From: Saururus chinensis
Taxonomy: Eukaryota; Streptophyta; Magnoliopsida; Piperales; Saururaceae
Assembly: GCA_035235625.1 (NCBI GenBank)
Contig: CP141140.1
Span: 38,125,351 to 38,189,350 of the forward strand
Direction: 5' to 3'
DNA length: 64,000 nt
The notes beneath the pieces were generated by a model. That model did not search any database, had not been told where the DNA came from, and saw only the letters and a list, made by a program, of their open reading frames with translations. The first letter of the stretch is position 1, and each line of letters starts with the position of its first letter. Made by a program: the position numbers and the translations under genes. Shown here one piece after another: positions 35,514 through 46,900 of this stretch.

Positions 35514-36480
35514 ATGTCACCCACTAGCGAAGAAGATGTACTACCATCTGATACCTCCACCCCGGTTGATACCACACCTCATGGTGTGTTAACAACTGAG
35601 GTTTATACTTTGATTTTTCTCGACCTAATGATACAAAAAGATTACTGAACAGCTCCAAGCACAAGGTTATCTAGATGGACAGCCCAAGAAAGTGGTAGAA
35701 AGCAACACAAGTGAAAATGACAACTTGCTAGAGCTATTTAAGAAGATTGCACCATCCTTCAAAAGTGAAGATGGCCCTGAAGCCGTAGAAAAATGCACGT
35801 TCAAAGTGGAACAAATTTTGAAGGTAATGAGGATACTAGAAGATCAAAAGGTGTATGTAGCTACCTTCGCTATGACAGGAGAAGACACATTTTGGTGGCC
35901 TACCGTTGAGAGGAGCTTCTTCTCAGACAATGATAACATCAATTGGGAAGCATTTTGGGAAGTTCTATATGACAAGTATTTTCCTCCCTATGTCGAGGAG
36001 AAGAAAGAAAAAGAATTTCTAGATCTCGAGAAATGTGGAATGACTATTGGCCAATACGAGAACAAATTCATATGGCTTCAACATTTTGCTCCTGACAATT
36101 GTCCTACCGAGTTAAAGAAGACGCAAAAATTTGTAAGGGGGTTGAATGTTGTTCTATGAAGCAGAGTTGTAGGCTTCCAACCCTCCACATTTGCTAAAGC
36201 AGTGGAGTTAGCATCTATTTTGGAACAAGACCATAAAGAATTTTTAGCAGAGTGAGGGAACCGAGGCTATGTCCAATGATAATGATGGTAACCGCATGTT
36301 CCAAAAATAGACCGAAACACAACCATTAGCTAGGGAGGAGAAGAAAATGGAGAAATGTCCAGTGTGTAATAGATTTCACCCTAACGGACCTTGCTACTTT
36401 TCTAAAGGATGATGTTTTTCATGTGGCGAGCAAGGGCACAAGGCTTGGGATTGGCCGAAAAAGAAAAATCAAGAAAAGCA
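35514..36480 (+). pseudogene. Gypsy gag with degenerate zinc knuckles
   Basis: The likely start is ATG at 35514 (MSPTSEEDVLPS); a frameshift near 35620 leads to the main frame. The core (35692-36159) has the Retrotrans_gag pattern: ILEDQKVYVATFAMTGEDTFWW, then INWEAFWEVLYDKYFPP and EFLDLEKCGMTIGQYENKF. A stop ends it at 36159. The nucleocapsid region near 36357-36470 shows CPVCNRFHPNGPC (C-x2-C-x3-H-x4-C), a TGA, then CFSCGEQGHKAWDW. In the latter, the last Cys of a CCHC finger has become Trp (one base change). No protease follows; the purine tract and LTR come next. Confidence 0.82.
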
Positions 36481-36771
36481 TAAACCCATAGTTGAGGGTT
36501 GAGTTTTTGCAATCACCAAGACTCAGTCATCTAATGCCATCATCGAATTTAATTTATTTTCAAAATAAAATATTAGCTCTTTTGAGATTTAGATGAGTTT
36601 ACCTATTTTGCTCAATAGTTTTCTTATCGAGATACATGTGTAGCTACCCTATGTTTTAATTGCTTTTTTATGTTTTTTTAAGTTTTGTACATATTAGTGG
36701 ATTTTAAGACTAAATTATTATAATTAGTTTGTACAAATTTCAATGACAAAATTTTTGTAAGGGGTGTAGTT

Positions 36772-37867
36772 TGTAATGCCCCAGAATTTCAATGTTTTGA
36801 AATTTGAATAGTTGGGCCCATTAGCCAGTTTTAGGGCCCAATAACAATTTTTCAAAAAATTAGACCATTTTGAGCTTTATTCGTTCGGAGTAGCCTGAAG
36901 ATATTTGATAGGACTTGGAGAAATGAATATATCGAGCCCAAGAATGTGTCAAACATAAATAAAGATTGTAGGCTATGGCCTCGAGAAGCGTGTTATTGGT
37001 TGGGCTCACTTTAAATTAGTGAGAAAATATACCCTTGTGTGGTCTTGTTTGGAAAGGCTCGTCGTTATGAGTTCAACTGTGCTAAGAATGCAAGATTCTG
37101 ACTTCAGGGTAAAGAGTTATGCCCGTTTAAATTTTTAATTTTCATTTTATATTAAAAAATAAAACTCTAAAAAAACATTGTGTGTCAGCCTTGGCCTCAA
37201 CTAGCATTGACGCAAGTCAGCCAGGCTAACACACTTGCATTAGCTAGCCTGCCTTATTGCAACATGGTAACCTGCCGCATTGCGGTAGTTGAAATGCAGC
37301 AATGCGGTAGTTTGTAGGCCAGCTTGCTAATGCAGGAGCCATACTGGCTCCTGCAAGTGCCAGATGTGCGACACATGTAGCGCATCTGGTGGGCTGTTTT
37401 GCTTATAAAAGGGGAGGGAAGGGGGTGGTCCAACTCACCCCATTCCCTTCCTCCTCTCCATTTCTTCGATTTGCGCCACATTTGCGTTTCTAAGACGCTT
37501 CTCGTCTGATTTCTTCTGTTCAAAAGTCTTTCTTAGCTAATTTGATGACGCTCTATGTCATAGAGGGGTCCATTTTTCGAGTTAGCTACTCTAAAGTGGG
37601 AAATGACCCAGGGTAAGGGGAGGCTCCATCTGCTGCTTTCAGGTCGAGAGGAAGAATTTGTCTTAACGCAAGGAGAGGTTTCGTCCACTGCTTTCAAATT
37701 GGAAGGAAGAATTGACCCAATGCAAGGGGAGACTCTATCCGCCACTCCTAAGCCTGGGAATGAGACAAGGCTCCCACCGCTGGCCATTACTCCGGTCAAT
37801 CTAAAGAACGAAGGGTAGGTGATTTTAAGCTCTAATTCTATGTGACGACTAGGTATTCTATTTCGTA
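36772..37867 (+). repeat. 3' LTR of gag-only gypsy element, truncated
   Basis: Matches 33302 onwards for about 1.1 kb, including the 55-bp repeat (37590-37750), then breaks at GTAACGTCCC into family T. About 0.9 kb of the LTR is missing. Confidence 0.82.
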
Positions 37868-39225
37868 ACGTCCCTTGAGGACGGATTTTCCTCCCCGGGT
37901 TGAGAAGAGCGGCAATGCTATAAGGAGATAAAATTATTGAGACCATCTGCACCCTGAGAATCCAGGCTAGTGTAGCCGAGTGCACTGGCTTACTAGGGGG
38001 TATTCATCCCCGTTAGGGATTTACCCAAACTGCGTAATTCCTTCAGACTTTCCTATTGGGGGCTGTTTGGAGTGAGCAGAGATTGCTTATGCTTTGGCCA
38101 ATTAAGCAAAGTTGTTTTACCGACTTGCATGGTTATGATTATATTTTAGAGACACTTGATATGCAGGTTGATGGATTATGATTATGAATGATATGATTGT
38201 GTGGTAGAGACTCTTCTCATGTAGGCTAAATGTGATGATATGCATGATGTGATTGTGCGGTAGAGATACTCCTCATGCATGTTAAATATGATGATAAGCA
38301 TGATGTGATTGTGTGGTAGAGACACTTCTCATGCAGGTTAAATGTGATGATTATGCATAGTATGATTGTGTGGTAGAGACACTTCTCATGCAGGGTTATG
38401 GTTATGGATATGCATGATGTGATTGTGTGTTGGAGACACGTGTCAGGCAGGTTGAATGTTATGAAGGAGAATGGTTATGCATAGATATGTATGGTGTGTT
38501 TGAGATATCTACATACAAGGTAATTGCTTATGTTTAAGTATGCTAATAGTAATGAAAGTAATCAGAAATAAGATGTTATATGATATGTAGATCTAATAGA
38601 CCATGTTGATGTTTCGTGGTTATTTTCTGATTTACCATTACCATGCCCAAAACCTTACTTAGTTTTACTCACCCCACTTTTGTGTTTTATTTTTGTTTTG
38701 GGGCTGTATGGTTCAACATTCAGTCGAGCAAAATCCTCTATATGAGGAACGGTAGGGGAGAGCATGGGAGTAGGCGTGGATGCCTTTGGGCCTTGTTATA
38801 TTTTCTAATTTACTCTATTATGATTATAGAACATCATGTATGGTAGTTCTTATTTCAGACTCATGTATATCTCATGTTTTTAGACCTCTTTCAGACTTTT
38901 TGATTCAAGCCATGTGTTTAGGTTAAGGATTTTAAGTTTGTGGGTATATGACTTATGGACTAGTTCAGAGTTAAAGTCTTCTTTTATTTTCCTTATTTCT
39001 CTTATTCAAATGTTTAAATGTGTGCACTCTATATGTATTAATTACCCTCTAGAAGGGTTAAAGTCTTCCACAATGTTAAACTAACTTAGTTGCCCCCATG
39101 CCCTTCGACCGGGTTCGGCTCAGGTCGGGCGGGCGTCGGAGCATGATAACTAAGTCACCCCTATGCGCTTCAACCATCCCTTGGACCAGGTTTGGCTCAA
39201 GTCAGGAGGGTGCCTGGGCATGACA
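37868..39225 (+). repeat. T-family LTR, 3' part (copy A)
   Basis: Matches the 3' part of the solo LTR at 53308-56761, for example GAGGACGxxTTTCCTCCC...GAGAAGAGC and ACTCACCCC. It also matches the inverted copy at 39233-42573. It ends GGGCATGACA at 39225. The final ~77 bp (ACCAGGTTTGGCTCAxGTC...) are present twice in tandem, at about 39075-39150 and 39151-39225. The front half is missing. Confidence 0.75.
38130..38460 (+). repeat. 56-57-bp tandem repeat, about 6 units
   Basis: Units with GATTGTGTGGTAGAGACAC and CTCATGCAGGTTAA recur with cores at 38145, 38201, 38257, 38313, 38370 and 38427. It lies within the T-family LTR; related but diverged repeats occupy the same place in the copy at 55720-56200. 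Confidence 0.85.
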
Positions 39226-39232
39226 GCTAAGC

Positions 39233-42200
39233 TGTCACGCTCCAGTGCCCGCCCAACCTAAGCTGAACCTGGTCTAGGGGCCGGTCAAAGTACGCAGGGG
39301 TGACTAAGTTGTATTACAGAAGACTTTAACCCCTTAATTGGGTATTTAACACATACATGGATTCGTGCATATTTAATCCTTTGTGCAAGAGAAATATGGT
39401 AAAATAAAAGAGGATAACAATTAACTCTGAAATAAATCCTCAAACTTAACCCACAAACTTAACATCCTGAGCTGACACGTGACTCGAATCAGAAAAACTC
39501 AGACAAGTCTAAAAGTAGAAGATGCACATGAGTCAGAAATATAGTAACCCACACAAGGTGTTCTATGATCATAATAGCATAAATTAGAAGACAAAATAAC
39601 ATCTAGTACCATCCATGCTTAATCCCATGCATATCCTGGTCATCCCTCATGCAGGGAATCCTAATCAACTACATGTTGTACCTGCAGCCCCAAAACAAAA
39701 CACATAAAGAGGGGTGAGTAAAACTTAGTAAGGTTTAAAATATGATAACATTAATCAGAAAACAACCACGATATTTCAATATGGTAATTTAGATCCACAT
39801 TCCACCTAATATTCAATTTCTAATTAATTCTCTTACCATCCCACTATTTACACCCATAAGTAGTCAACCTACATACAAGTATCTCATTCATACCAATCAT
39901 GGCATGCATAACCACATTATGGCAAAAATGCATCTTGCATAATAAGTGATTCTCACACAATCGCATTCACAATCATACATATCAAGTCATTCTCCTTCAT
40001 AACATTCAACGTGCATAACACGTGTACTCAACACGTAATTACATAATGCATATTCTTATCATTCATCCATAGATCATTCACCCTGCACGATAATAATTTC
40101 AATCACATGATACTAAATCATGAATAATAAATCATAATCACATGTATCACATAATTTCAATTATCCCTACACAACCTATGTAATCTGGGCATAATATTAT
40201 CTCATACATATGCATCATCAACAAATGGTGAATATCTCCATCATGGAGAGAAATATAATCAAGCCACACAGGCTGGACATAGTCCGATTTCCACACAAAA
40301 AACATAAAGTGTTCGAGGTAGTCTGCCCCTAAATCTACTCACCCATGACAATTATAGCCAAGAATGTTCGAATTCTCACACAGAGAACCTAGCGTAGGTG
40401 TGTTCACTCAGGAACATCTTCTTTGGTGGGAAGAGTCCAAATTCTCACATAAGGAACCTAGAACACATGGCAGTCGGTGCACAAAGGCATACCACTCTAG
40501 ATTCTCAGGGCCCAGATGACTATCTCAAAAAATCTCAACCACAAGACAAGTACACAACTTGTAAGATTCCTGAACTTGAACCCAAGGAGTATCCATGTTC
40601 CACACAAGAACTCAATATCAATTAAGATCGACTCAACCTAGGGATTATCCATGTTCCACATAAGAACTCAAATCGAAATCATGTCATTTCGGACCAACCA
40701 ATTTTCAATAAGCTAACAATCGATTAGCCTGGCATACAATCTCACATCATTGCATCCAATCGATCAACCACGGCTAAATCTCGATAAAGTCTCATTCGGA
40801 AGTTCGTTTCATAATGCATATAACATGGTACATACGTGGGCAAGATATACATGAATCCTAATTCATGATAAGTGCTCTCATCAACCCTTCATGGATCATT
40901 CATAATCGTAATATCCAACATCATCATAATCATTCCCCCCACGTGTGTGTTTACATAGTAGAAACATTTAATTCTAAGCATATGAAAATACCTAATAAAT
41001 ACTCATCACCACATCACACATGCTTTTTAACATCTAATCATGGTTCCTAACTGAAACCTTGAGTGAAAACCATCAATTAAATCAAGTGTAACATCATGCT
41101 AAACCTATGTAAGCATATTCACACTACACTTGAATCTAGTCATGGCACCATCAATCACCAATAATTTAATCACATTATATGAAGACATTCCAATTCATTC
41201 TCATGTTATAATCTTACTGGAATCATACTTAAACATAAGGAATCATTCAATCATAGATTCAAGATAAATAATCCTAACATGTGTAGCCAACATGCAATTT
41301 TATATAAGACTTAAATACTCTTCAAAATTTCCAACATCAATAGCTTGCCCTTCCAGTGGCTCAATCTAGCTCAAATTACTCCACATAAAACATTGGAAAT
41401 GATATTTAAGGCTAAAAACATAAAAAGAAGCAAAAGAAACAAAATGACCAAAATTGCAATACAACATTCGGTCGGCCTACAAGGCCGTTCAAACGCCAAC
41501 ATAGTGGCTCTGGTTTGTCTTCCCCACTTCGAATTCAAAACCGAAACTTCACATACACCATTCAAATTCCCAAACTTCACTATAATCAAATCCATGCTTC
41601 CAAAACATCAAATCTAGTCATTATTAAACATGAACCCCAAGAAATCACATCAAAGATTACACCTTTCACAAATCACTATTAAAGCTCATAATCATGGAAC
41701 CCATTTCAAAACTCTATCAAAACTTAAATCTGAATCACAACAATGTTTGCGACCAAAACACTTACCTATCAGCAAGTTCTTAATTTGAAATGACTCCTTA
41801 AACTCCTTCAAAACCTACCCAAAAATATGATTTTATTAATACTTCTCAAATCCGATTTTAAAACACCTAAAACCTTCAAGAATAAGTAGGTCTAGGGTTC
41901 AAAAGACCCAAAAATGAAGTTTCAAACATTTGGTTTTGAAATAGAAGTCCAAATCAATAGTTTTTGAGTGAAAACCGAGATTAATCCAAAGCAAAGGAAG
42001 AGATTTGAAAGATTTAGGCAAAATCGTAATGGATTAATGGAATATTAAACAAAATCATACCTTAATCTCCTTTCTCCTTTAGGAAAATGAAAATTAGGCT
42101 CCTAACTCCATATCTTGACCTTTTTTCCAATTGGGAAAGTGGCTAAGCCTTTCCTTTTATAGTAAAGGGTAAGGTAGATCTAATTAATTGGTAGGGCACA

Positions 42201-42573
42201 AATATGAATTTATACTAAAAATGACAAAACTTGATTATTTGAAACCCAATTTGATGTCCAAAAATTTGAAATAATTACCCAAGGTCTTAGGTTAATATTA
42301 GGGTCATTTATGGCTAAAAATTTAAATTTTGCAGGTGGGACCCATGGTGGGACTTGTTTACCCTAACTTTTTGGAAAAAATAGTAAAAATTCTAAGAAAA
42401 TCCAAATGACTTAAATTAACTTAAAAACCTGAAATGTGAAGAAACTTTGGGTTAAAACCTTTGTTAACCACTTAAATTTTAAAAATAGTCAAAATCAATC
42501 AAAATTGACATTAAACCACACATAAGCAATTAAATAGAATAAAGTAAATCAATTCAAGTTTAGGGATCTTACA
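39233..42573 (-). mobile_element. Complete solo T-family LTR, TSD TAAGC
   Basis: 3341 bp on the minus strand, from TGTAAGATCCC (42573) to GGAGCGTGACA (39233). A perfect 5-bp duplication TAAGC flanks it at 39228-39232 and 42574-42578. A TATA-like CTATAAAAGG lies near 42160 (minus). It is inverted relative to copy A and lies 7 bp from it, so the two form a long imperfect palindrome. It has no coding region. An LTR of more than 3 kb is at the long end for plant elements. Confidence 0.9.
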
Positions 42574-42578
42574 TAAGC

Positions 42579-43600
42579 TATCTAAACAAACATTAAATTC
42601 TCCACACATGTACATTTTAACACACTTCTACTATGAAATCACATCATATTCACCCCAAATATAAATAAAAATGGCTAAAAACCTTACCTTTATTCTTGTT
42701 AAACTTACGATGATAGGCATGGAGAACTGATGTTGAAAATGTGCCTCTTTTTCTTGCCTTTCTATTCCTTAGTAAAAAAGGAGGATAGAATTTTCAAAGC
42801 GTTAGGTGCCTACCTCCGGCCAACAGAAGTTGGAGGGGCCAAAGGTAGGCACCGTTTGACCATCGGCCACTAGATCACAAGCTTTCACTATAGTTATCTA
42901 TGCTTCTTTGTGTGGATTATGGAGGTTAGGATTGTAATGACATGTTCGCCACTGTGTCAAGGGGTTAGTTGATAAGGAGATGGAGGTTGTGATAGAAGTG
43001 CAGCGATGGAAATGGTTGCAGGCCAATCGAAATAGTGATTTGAGGGAAATGAGAAACGTATTTGTGTTTTGGGTTTTAATCTTGGCCAGGGGCATTTTGG
43101 TCTTTTAAAGCACATGCGCTAACTTAACAACATATATAGGGTCATTTTGTGTATTACGGAGAAATGTGAGATATTCTGTGTAATATGTTATATTCTAGGG
43201 CCATTTTGATAAAATTTTCTTTTTGTCAAAGCAGATGTCTAGCCATAGTTGTAAGCCATCAGATCATTACGAAACCATGGTCAACACAAAATTCGAAGCT
43301 TGCATTAAGGCCATGTTATGAAATAAAAGCACCTAAGTATGCCTGATTAGGCGCAAACCATATAGCCTTGAGTAGGGGTGTAACTTGGGTTAGGTATATA
43401 GTAAAAGCCAACCAAACCTTAATAGGTTAGGTTTAAATTTCTAAATTCAACTTAAACACTAGGGTACAAGTTTTAAGTCATCGAACTAGACCTAACACAA
43501 TCAAAGTTATAAATATAATAATTCTTTTTATATATTTTTATAAAACTAACCTAACTTAGTCGATAGGATTTGAGTTTTTAACTAAACCTTAATAACGGGT
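42579..43600. other. Intergenic region upstream of NDUFA8-like gene
   Basis: About 1 kb with no clear gene. A short region around 43375-43460 has TAGGGGTGTAACTTGGGTTAGG and later GGGTTCGGGTTGCC (43597). These resemble ends of common plant MITEs, but I see no matching second terminus. Confidence 0.4.
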
Positions 43601-43973
43601 TCGGGTTGCCATTTTTAACATATTATTGAGTTCGGATTTGGCGAAACCCGACCCGGTGAGGGCAGCTGTGTCCGTCGAAGTGAACGGGGTTTCCGGCTCT
43701 CTTCTTTGTTTCTGTCTCTCCTTTGCAGGTTGCCTTACTGGACTAGCTCTCCCTCCCTTCAGGTACTCTCTCTCTCTCTCTCTCTGGCCAGATTGCCGGA
43801 CCTCCGAGAAGGAAGCGGCGGCCAGCCGCCCGGTTCTGGATCGGTGGCAAGGGTGGCCGATTGGCCCCCGGATGCCGAATTTAGGGGGACAGTTCCAGAT
43901 TGGCCTCGGTATGCCGGATAATTGTAATTTTAGTTTCATTTTGATTTTGATTTTTGGATTTGTTTTAGGTACA
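43601..43973 (+). promoter_or_regulatory. Probable promoter / 5' UTR of NDUFA8-like gene
   Basis: GC content rises sharply from about 43640, as expected near a plant transcription start. A (CT)n run sits at 43765-43785, typical of plant core promoters and leaders. A 3' splice site TTTTGTTTTAG ends at 43968, five bases before the ATG. The matching donor could be AG|GTACTC at 43763 or CG|GTATGC at 43909; the latter would give a 60-bp T-rich intron. A leader intron is therefore likely, with the donor unresolved. Confidence 0.5.
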
Positions 43974-46900
43974 ATGGCGGCGTCAACGGTCGATGCTGTG
44001 GGAGATCCTATCCCGACCTCTGCCGTTCTGATAGCGTCTTCGAAGCACATTGCGACCAAATGTAGGGCGGAGAACGTGGCGTTCATCAATTGCAAGAAGA
44101 ATGATCCCAACCCCGAGAAATGCCTCGATAAGGGCCAACAAGTCACCAAATGCGTCTTGAGCTTGTAAGTGTGCCGTTTCATTTCAGCTTTTTCTTATTT
44201 CTTCCTTTTCTTATGTTGAATTACTGTCCAAAGTCGAGTCTGGTCAATCTTTTAATTGATAAGTTTAAGGGTTAACATTTTGAAGACCTTGGTCACCTCT
44301 GGTATTGGCACCCTTGTCGTCGTCGTGGTTGTTTATGCTTCATGCCACTGAAGGCCTTGTTTAGGCACAAGGTAAAGAAGAGCCCTCAGGCAAAGTAGAT
44401 ATTGTGTCATAATCATAATCAAGTAGCTCCTTTTCTCAACAATTTGGGCTTGGCGACATGGGTCTTATTCCTCCATTCTAGCTAATTTTGTGTCTAACTC
44501 TTTCGTAAGAGATAGCATATTCATATCCATTCTTATTAACTCCATCCAAGTTCTCTTGGGTCTCCCTCCACTTTTTTGGCATCATTTTCATGGATCCCTT
44601 CTAACCTTCTTATTGGGTATCAATTGGTATTCTTTGTACATGCCCGTACCAACACAACCTACACTTCCTCAGCTTCTCCCCAAAAGGTGATACCCCTAAG
44701 TTCTTCTTGCATATATACTAATTTCTTAGTATCCCTTAAAGTAGATACTGTATAACACTAAAAAACCAGAGTGTCTAGTAATGCTTCAGGTTCAAAAGGA
44801 GGTTCAAGCAGACTGACTTGGGACAAGAATGGTTCGGAGGAAGCTTGAGAGTGGTGTGCACAGGAAGAGCTTTGAATTGGTGAACGAGGCATGGCAAGGA
44901 GGGTAGGCTACCCTTAGAATTAATACGGAAAGAGTGTAAGAGGGAAAGCAATGTAGGACAAGAATTACTAACATGGGCTCACCCGAAACTACCAACAACT
45001 GGCCATTTGATGACATTGGAGTTGTCACGTAATGTTGGCTATTTCAGTTAGAAGATGTTGGAGCTGGTATCAGAGTTGAATTAGTTAGTTGTAGTAGTAT
45101 AAATAGGCTTGATTAGACTGATGGTTGAATTCATTGATATTGTATTTGAAACATTGTCTTCTGTTAATCACGGATCTGAAGGTGGTGGATTCCTTCTGCT
45201 TTGTGAATTTAGAGATTATTGAGCTTGTCAATTCAAGCTCAGGGCAACTTATGAATTCAGATCACTGTTGTCAGAAAATAAACTAAGCAAGTGGTTCGGC
45301 AATGACAATGAATGGAGGTGACGATGACCTTCACTCTCATCTAATCTGCAAGCAGTAGCAACAATTTTAGGTTAGACCAAAACGTTTATCATGAGCCATT
45401 CATGGGGAAATTTAGAAGCTCATTGCAGAATTTTAGCATGATTTGTCCGACTTGGAGCCGTTCTCAATGGCAGTTCGATGAGTTGCAAATTAGTTGGAGG
45501 ACCACAAAAGTTATATGATGGCCGATTCCTATGGTGATGAAGCAGTTGTTGAAGGACCATGGAATCAGTTGAAGGTGAAGGACCATAGAATTCATCTCTA
45601 TATGAAGGCAACCACCATTCTAGCGTACGCAGTAAAGTTTGGAAGTTTGATAAGTGATGAACCAGAAGAAAACTACTTGTCAAATATTTGTTGAAAAGTC
45701 TAAAAGAATAATTCTACATTCCGCATTCCAGCTGCTTTGGAAAAAGTTGATCAACTTATATCAACACTTATATTTTGTCCTTGTGACTTGTGGCTGACCA
45801 CAGTTAAAAGGGTTCTTGGTGTGCTTTGCATTTAATGGGTTTTGTATATTATGGATTAAGATAATTTATGAAGAATTAGGGCCTGCACCTGGTTAATTTG
45901 CATAGTGAAATTGATCCTAGTAATATGTTAATTTGGCACAATGCACTATAACCTTCACATGGAGCAATGGATTCAATATAAAAATAAACCCTTTGAGAGC
46001 TTCATGCTTTCATAGTTTTTAATTGAAGATGTCAATTGGGCTTTGAAGCAGTAAACTACAAGAATTTGGTAGAGTGGCACGTCAACAATTTTGCAGAAGA
46101 TATTGAAGTCTTTGTTCATTATCAAATGCCCTGTTTGGATTCTAGATTCGACTTAATTAACAATATTGCTTCAATTTTGGAAGTTGGCTCTTCTTTATCC
46201 GACTTATACCGGAGACGGTTGGACTTGTCCAGATTGAGTTTTGTACCAAGTAGTTCATTGTCCGTCTTTAGATATGTCCGTCACTTTTTGACAAATTTAG
46301 CGTTGTTAGAGAAGAGCACAATGATCCACCACTTGCTTATGAACTTCCTTCTCCAGTGAGTGCGCTGCTATCTCTGATTTCAACGGTTCTGTCTTAGACT
46401 TTGCAACAGCTTCCTCTTCACCTTTTGGATCCAAAAGCTTTGGAATCAACACAGTTCTGATCACACAAGTCTGATCAAGCCTAAAATCAACTATATCCTT
46501 CATGGATGATTGAATAGACTATGATTCAAGTCAGCTGATGTGTTGATGTGCTGTAGTGCCCCTTTGATGATTGTTTGTTGACATTGGCTTCTCAATTTGT
46601 GAATTAAAATTTTCATACCTGATTATACCAGCCAAATGTTTGTGTCAAGCATTATTTAATCACTTCGCCATTGTGAACAGCTCCAAGTCTTCAACGGATT
46701 GATCACTCCCAAATTCTGCAGTGAACTGCTTGAAATCCCCATGAATGGCTCATAATGAACGTTTTGATCTGACCCGACTACTTGTGGACATGGTTCACAT
46801 TATCTCAGATATATCTGATATATTCGTATTAGTCACTTCACAGATGCAAGATATTGGGAAAAACATATCTCAGATATATTTAAGTCTAAACTAAGATATT

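Larger units (their letters stand above)
33302..37867 (+). mobile_element. Gag-only Ty3/gypsy retrotransposon
   Basis: 5' LTR (33302-35273, TGTAACGCCCC...GGGGTGCTACA, 1972 bp), then TGGAATCAAAGC at 35276, two mismatches from the tRNA-iMet primer site TGGTATCAGAGC. An internal 1498 bp carries only gag, followed by a purine-rich GTAAGGGGTGTAGTT (36757-36771) and a 3' LTR from 36772 (TGTAATGCCCC). The 3' LTR matches the 5' LTR for about 1.1 kb and then stops at about 37867, where T-family sequence starts. No pol is present, so the element was non-autonomous before it decayed, unless pol was precisely deleted. Confidence 0.86.

Noticed and set aside
43370..43620. hAT-type MITE (TAGGGGTGTAAC start)
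   Set aside because: A matching inverted terminus was not found, so at most a broken end.
43626..43973. 116-codon in-frame extension upstream of the NDUFA8-like start
   Set aside because: The (CT)n run, the 3' splice site just before ATG 43974, and the family's usual N-terminus all argue for untranslated leader.
43589..44182. 197-codon antisense frame over NDUFA8 exon 1
   Set aside because: Shadow of a GC-richer exon on the opposite strand; no motif, and the sense strand is clearly coding.
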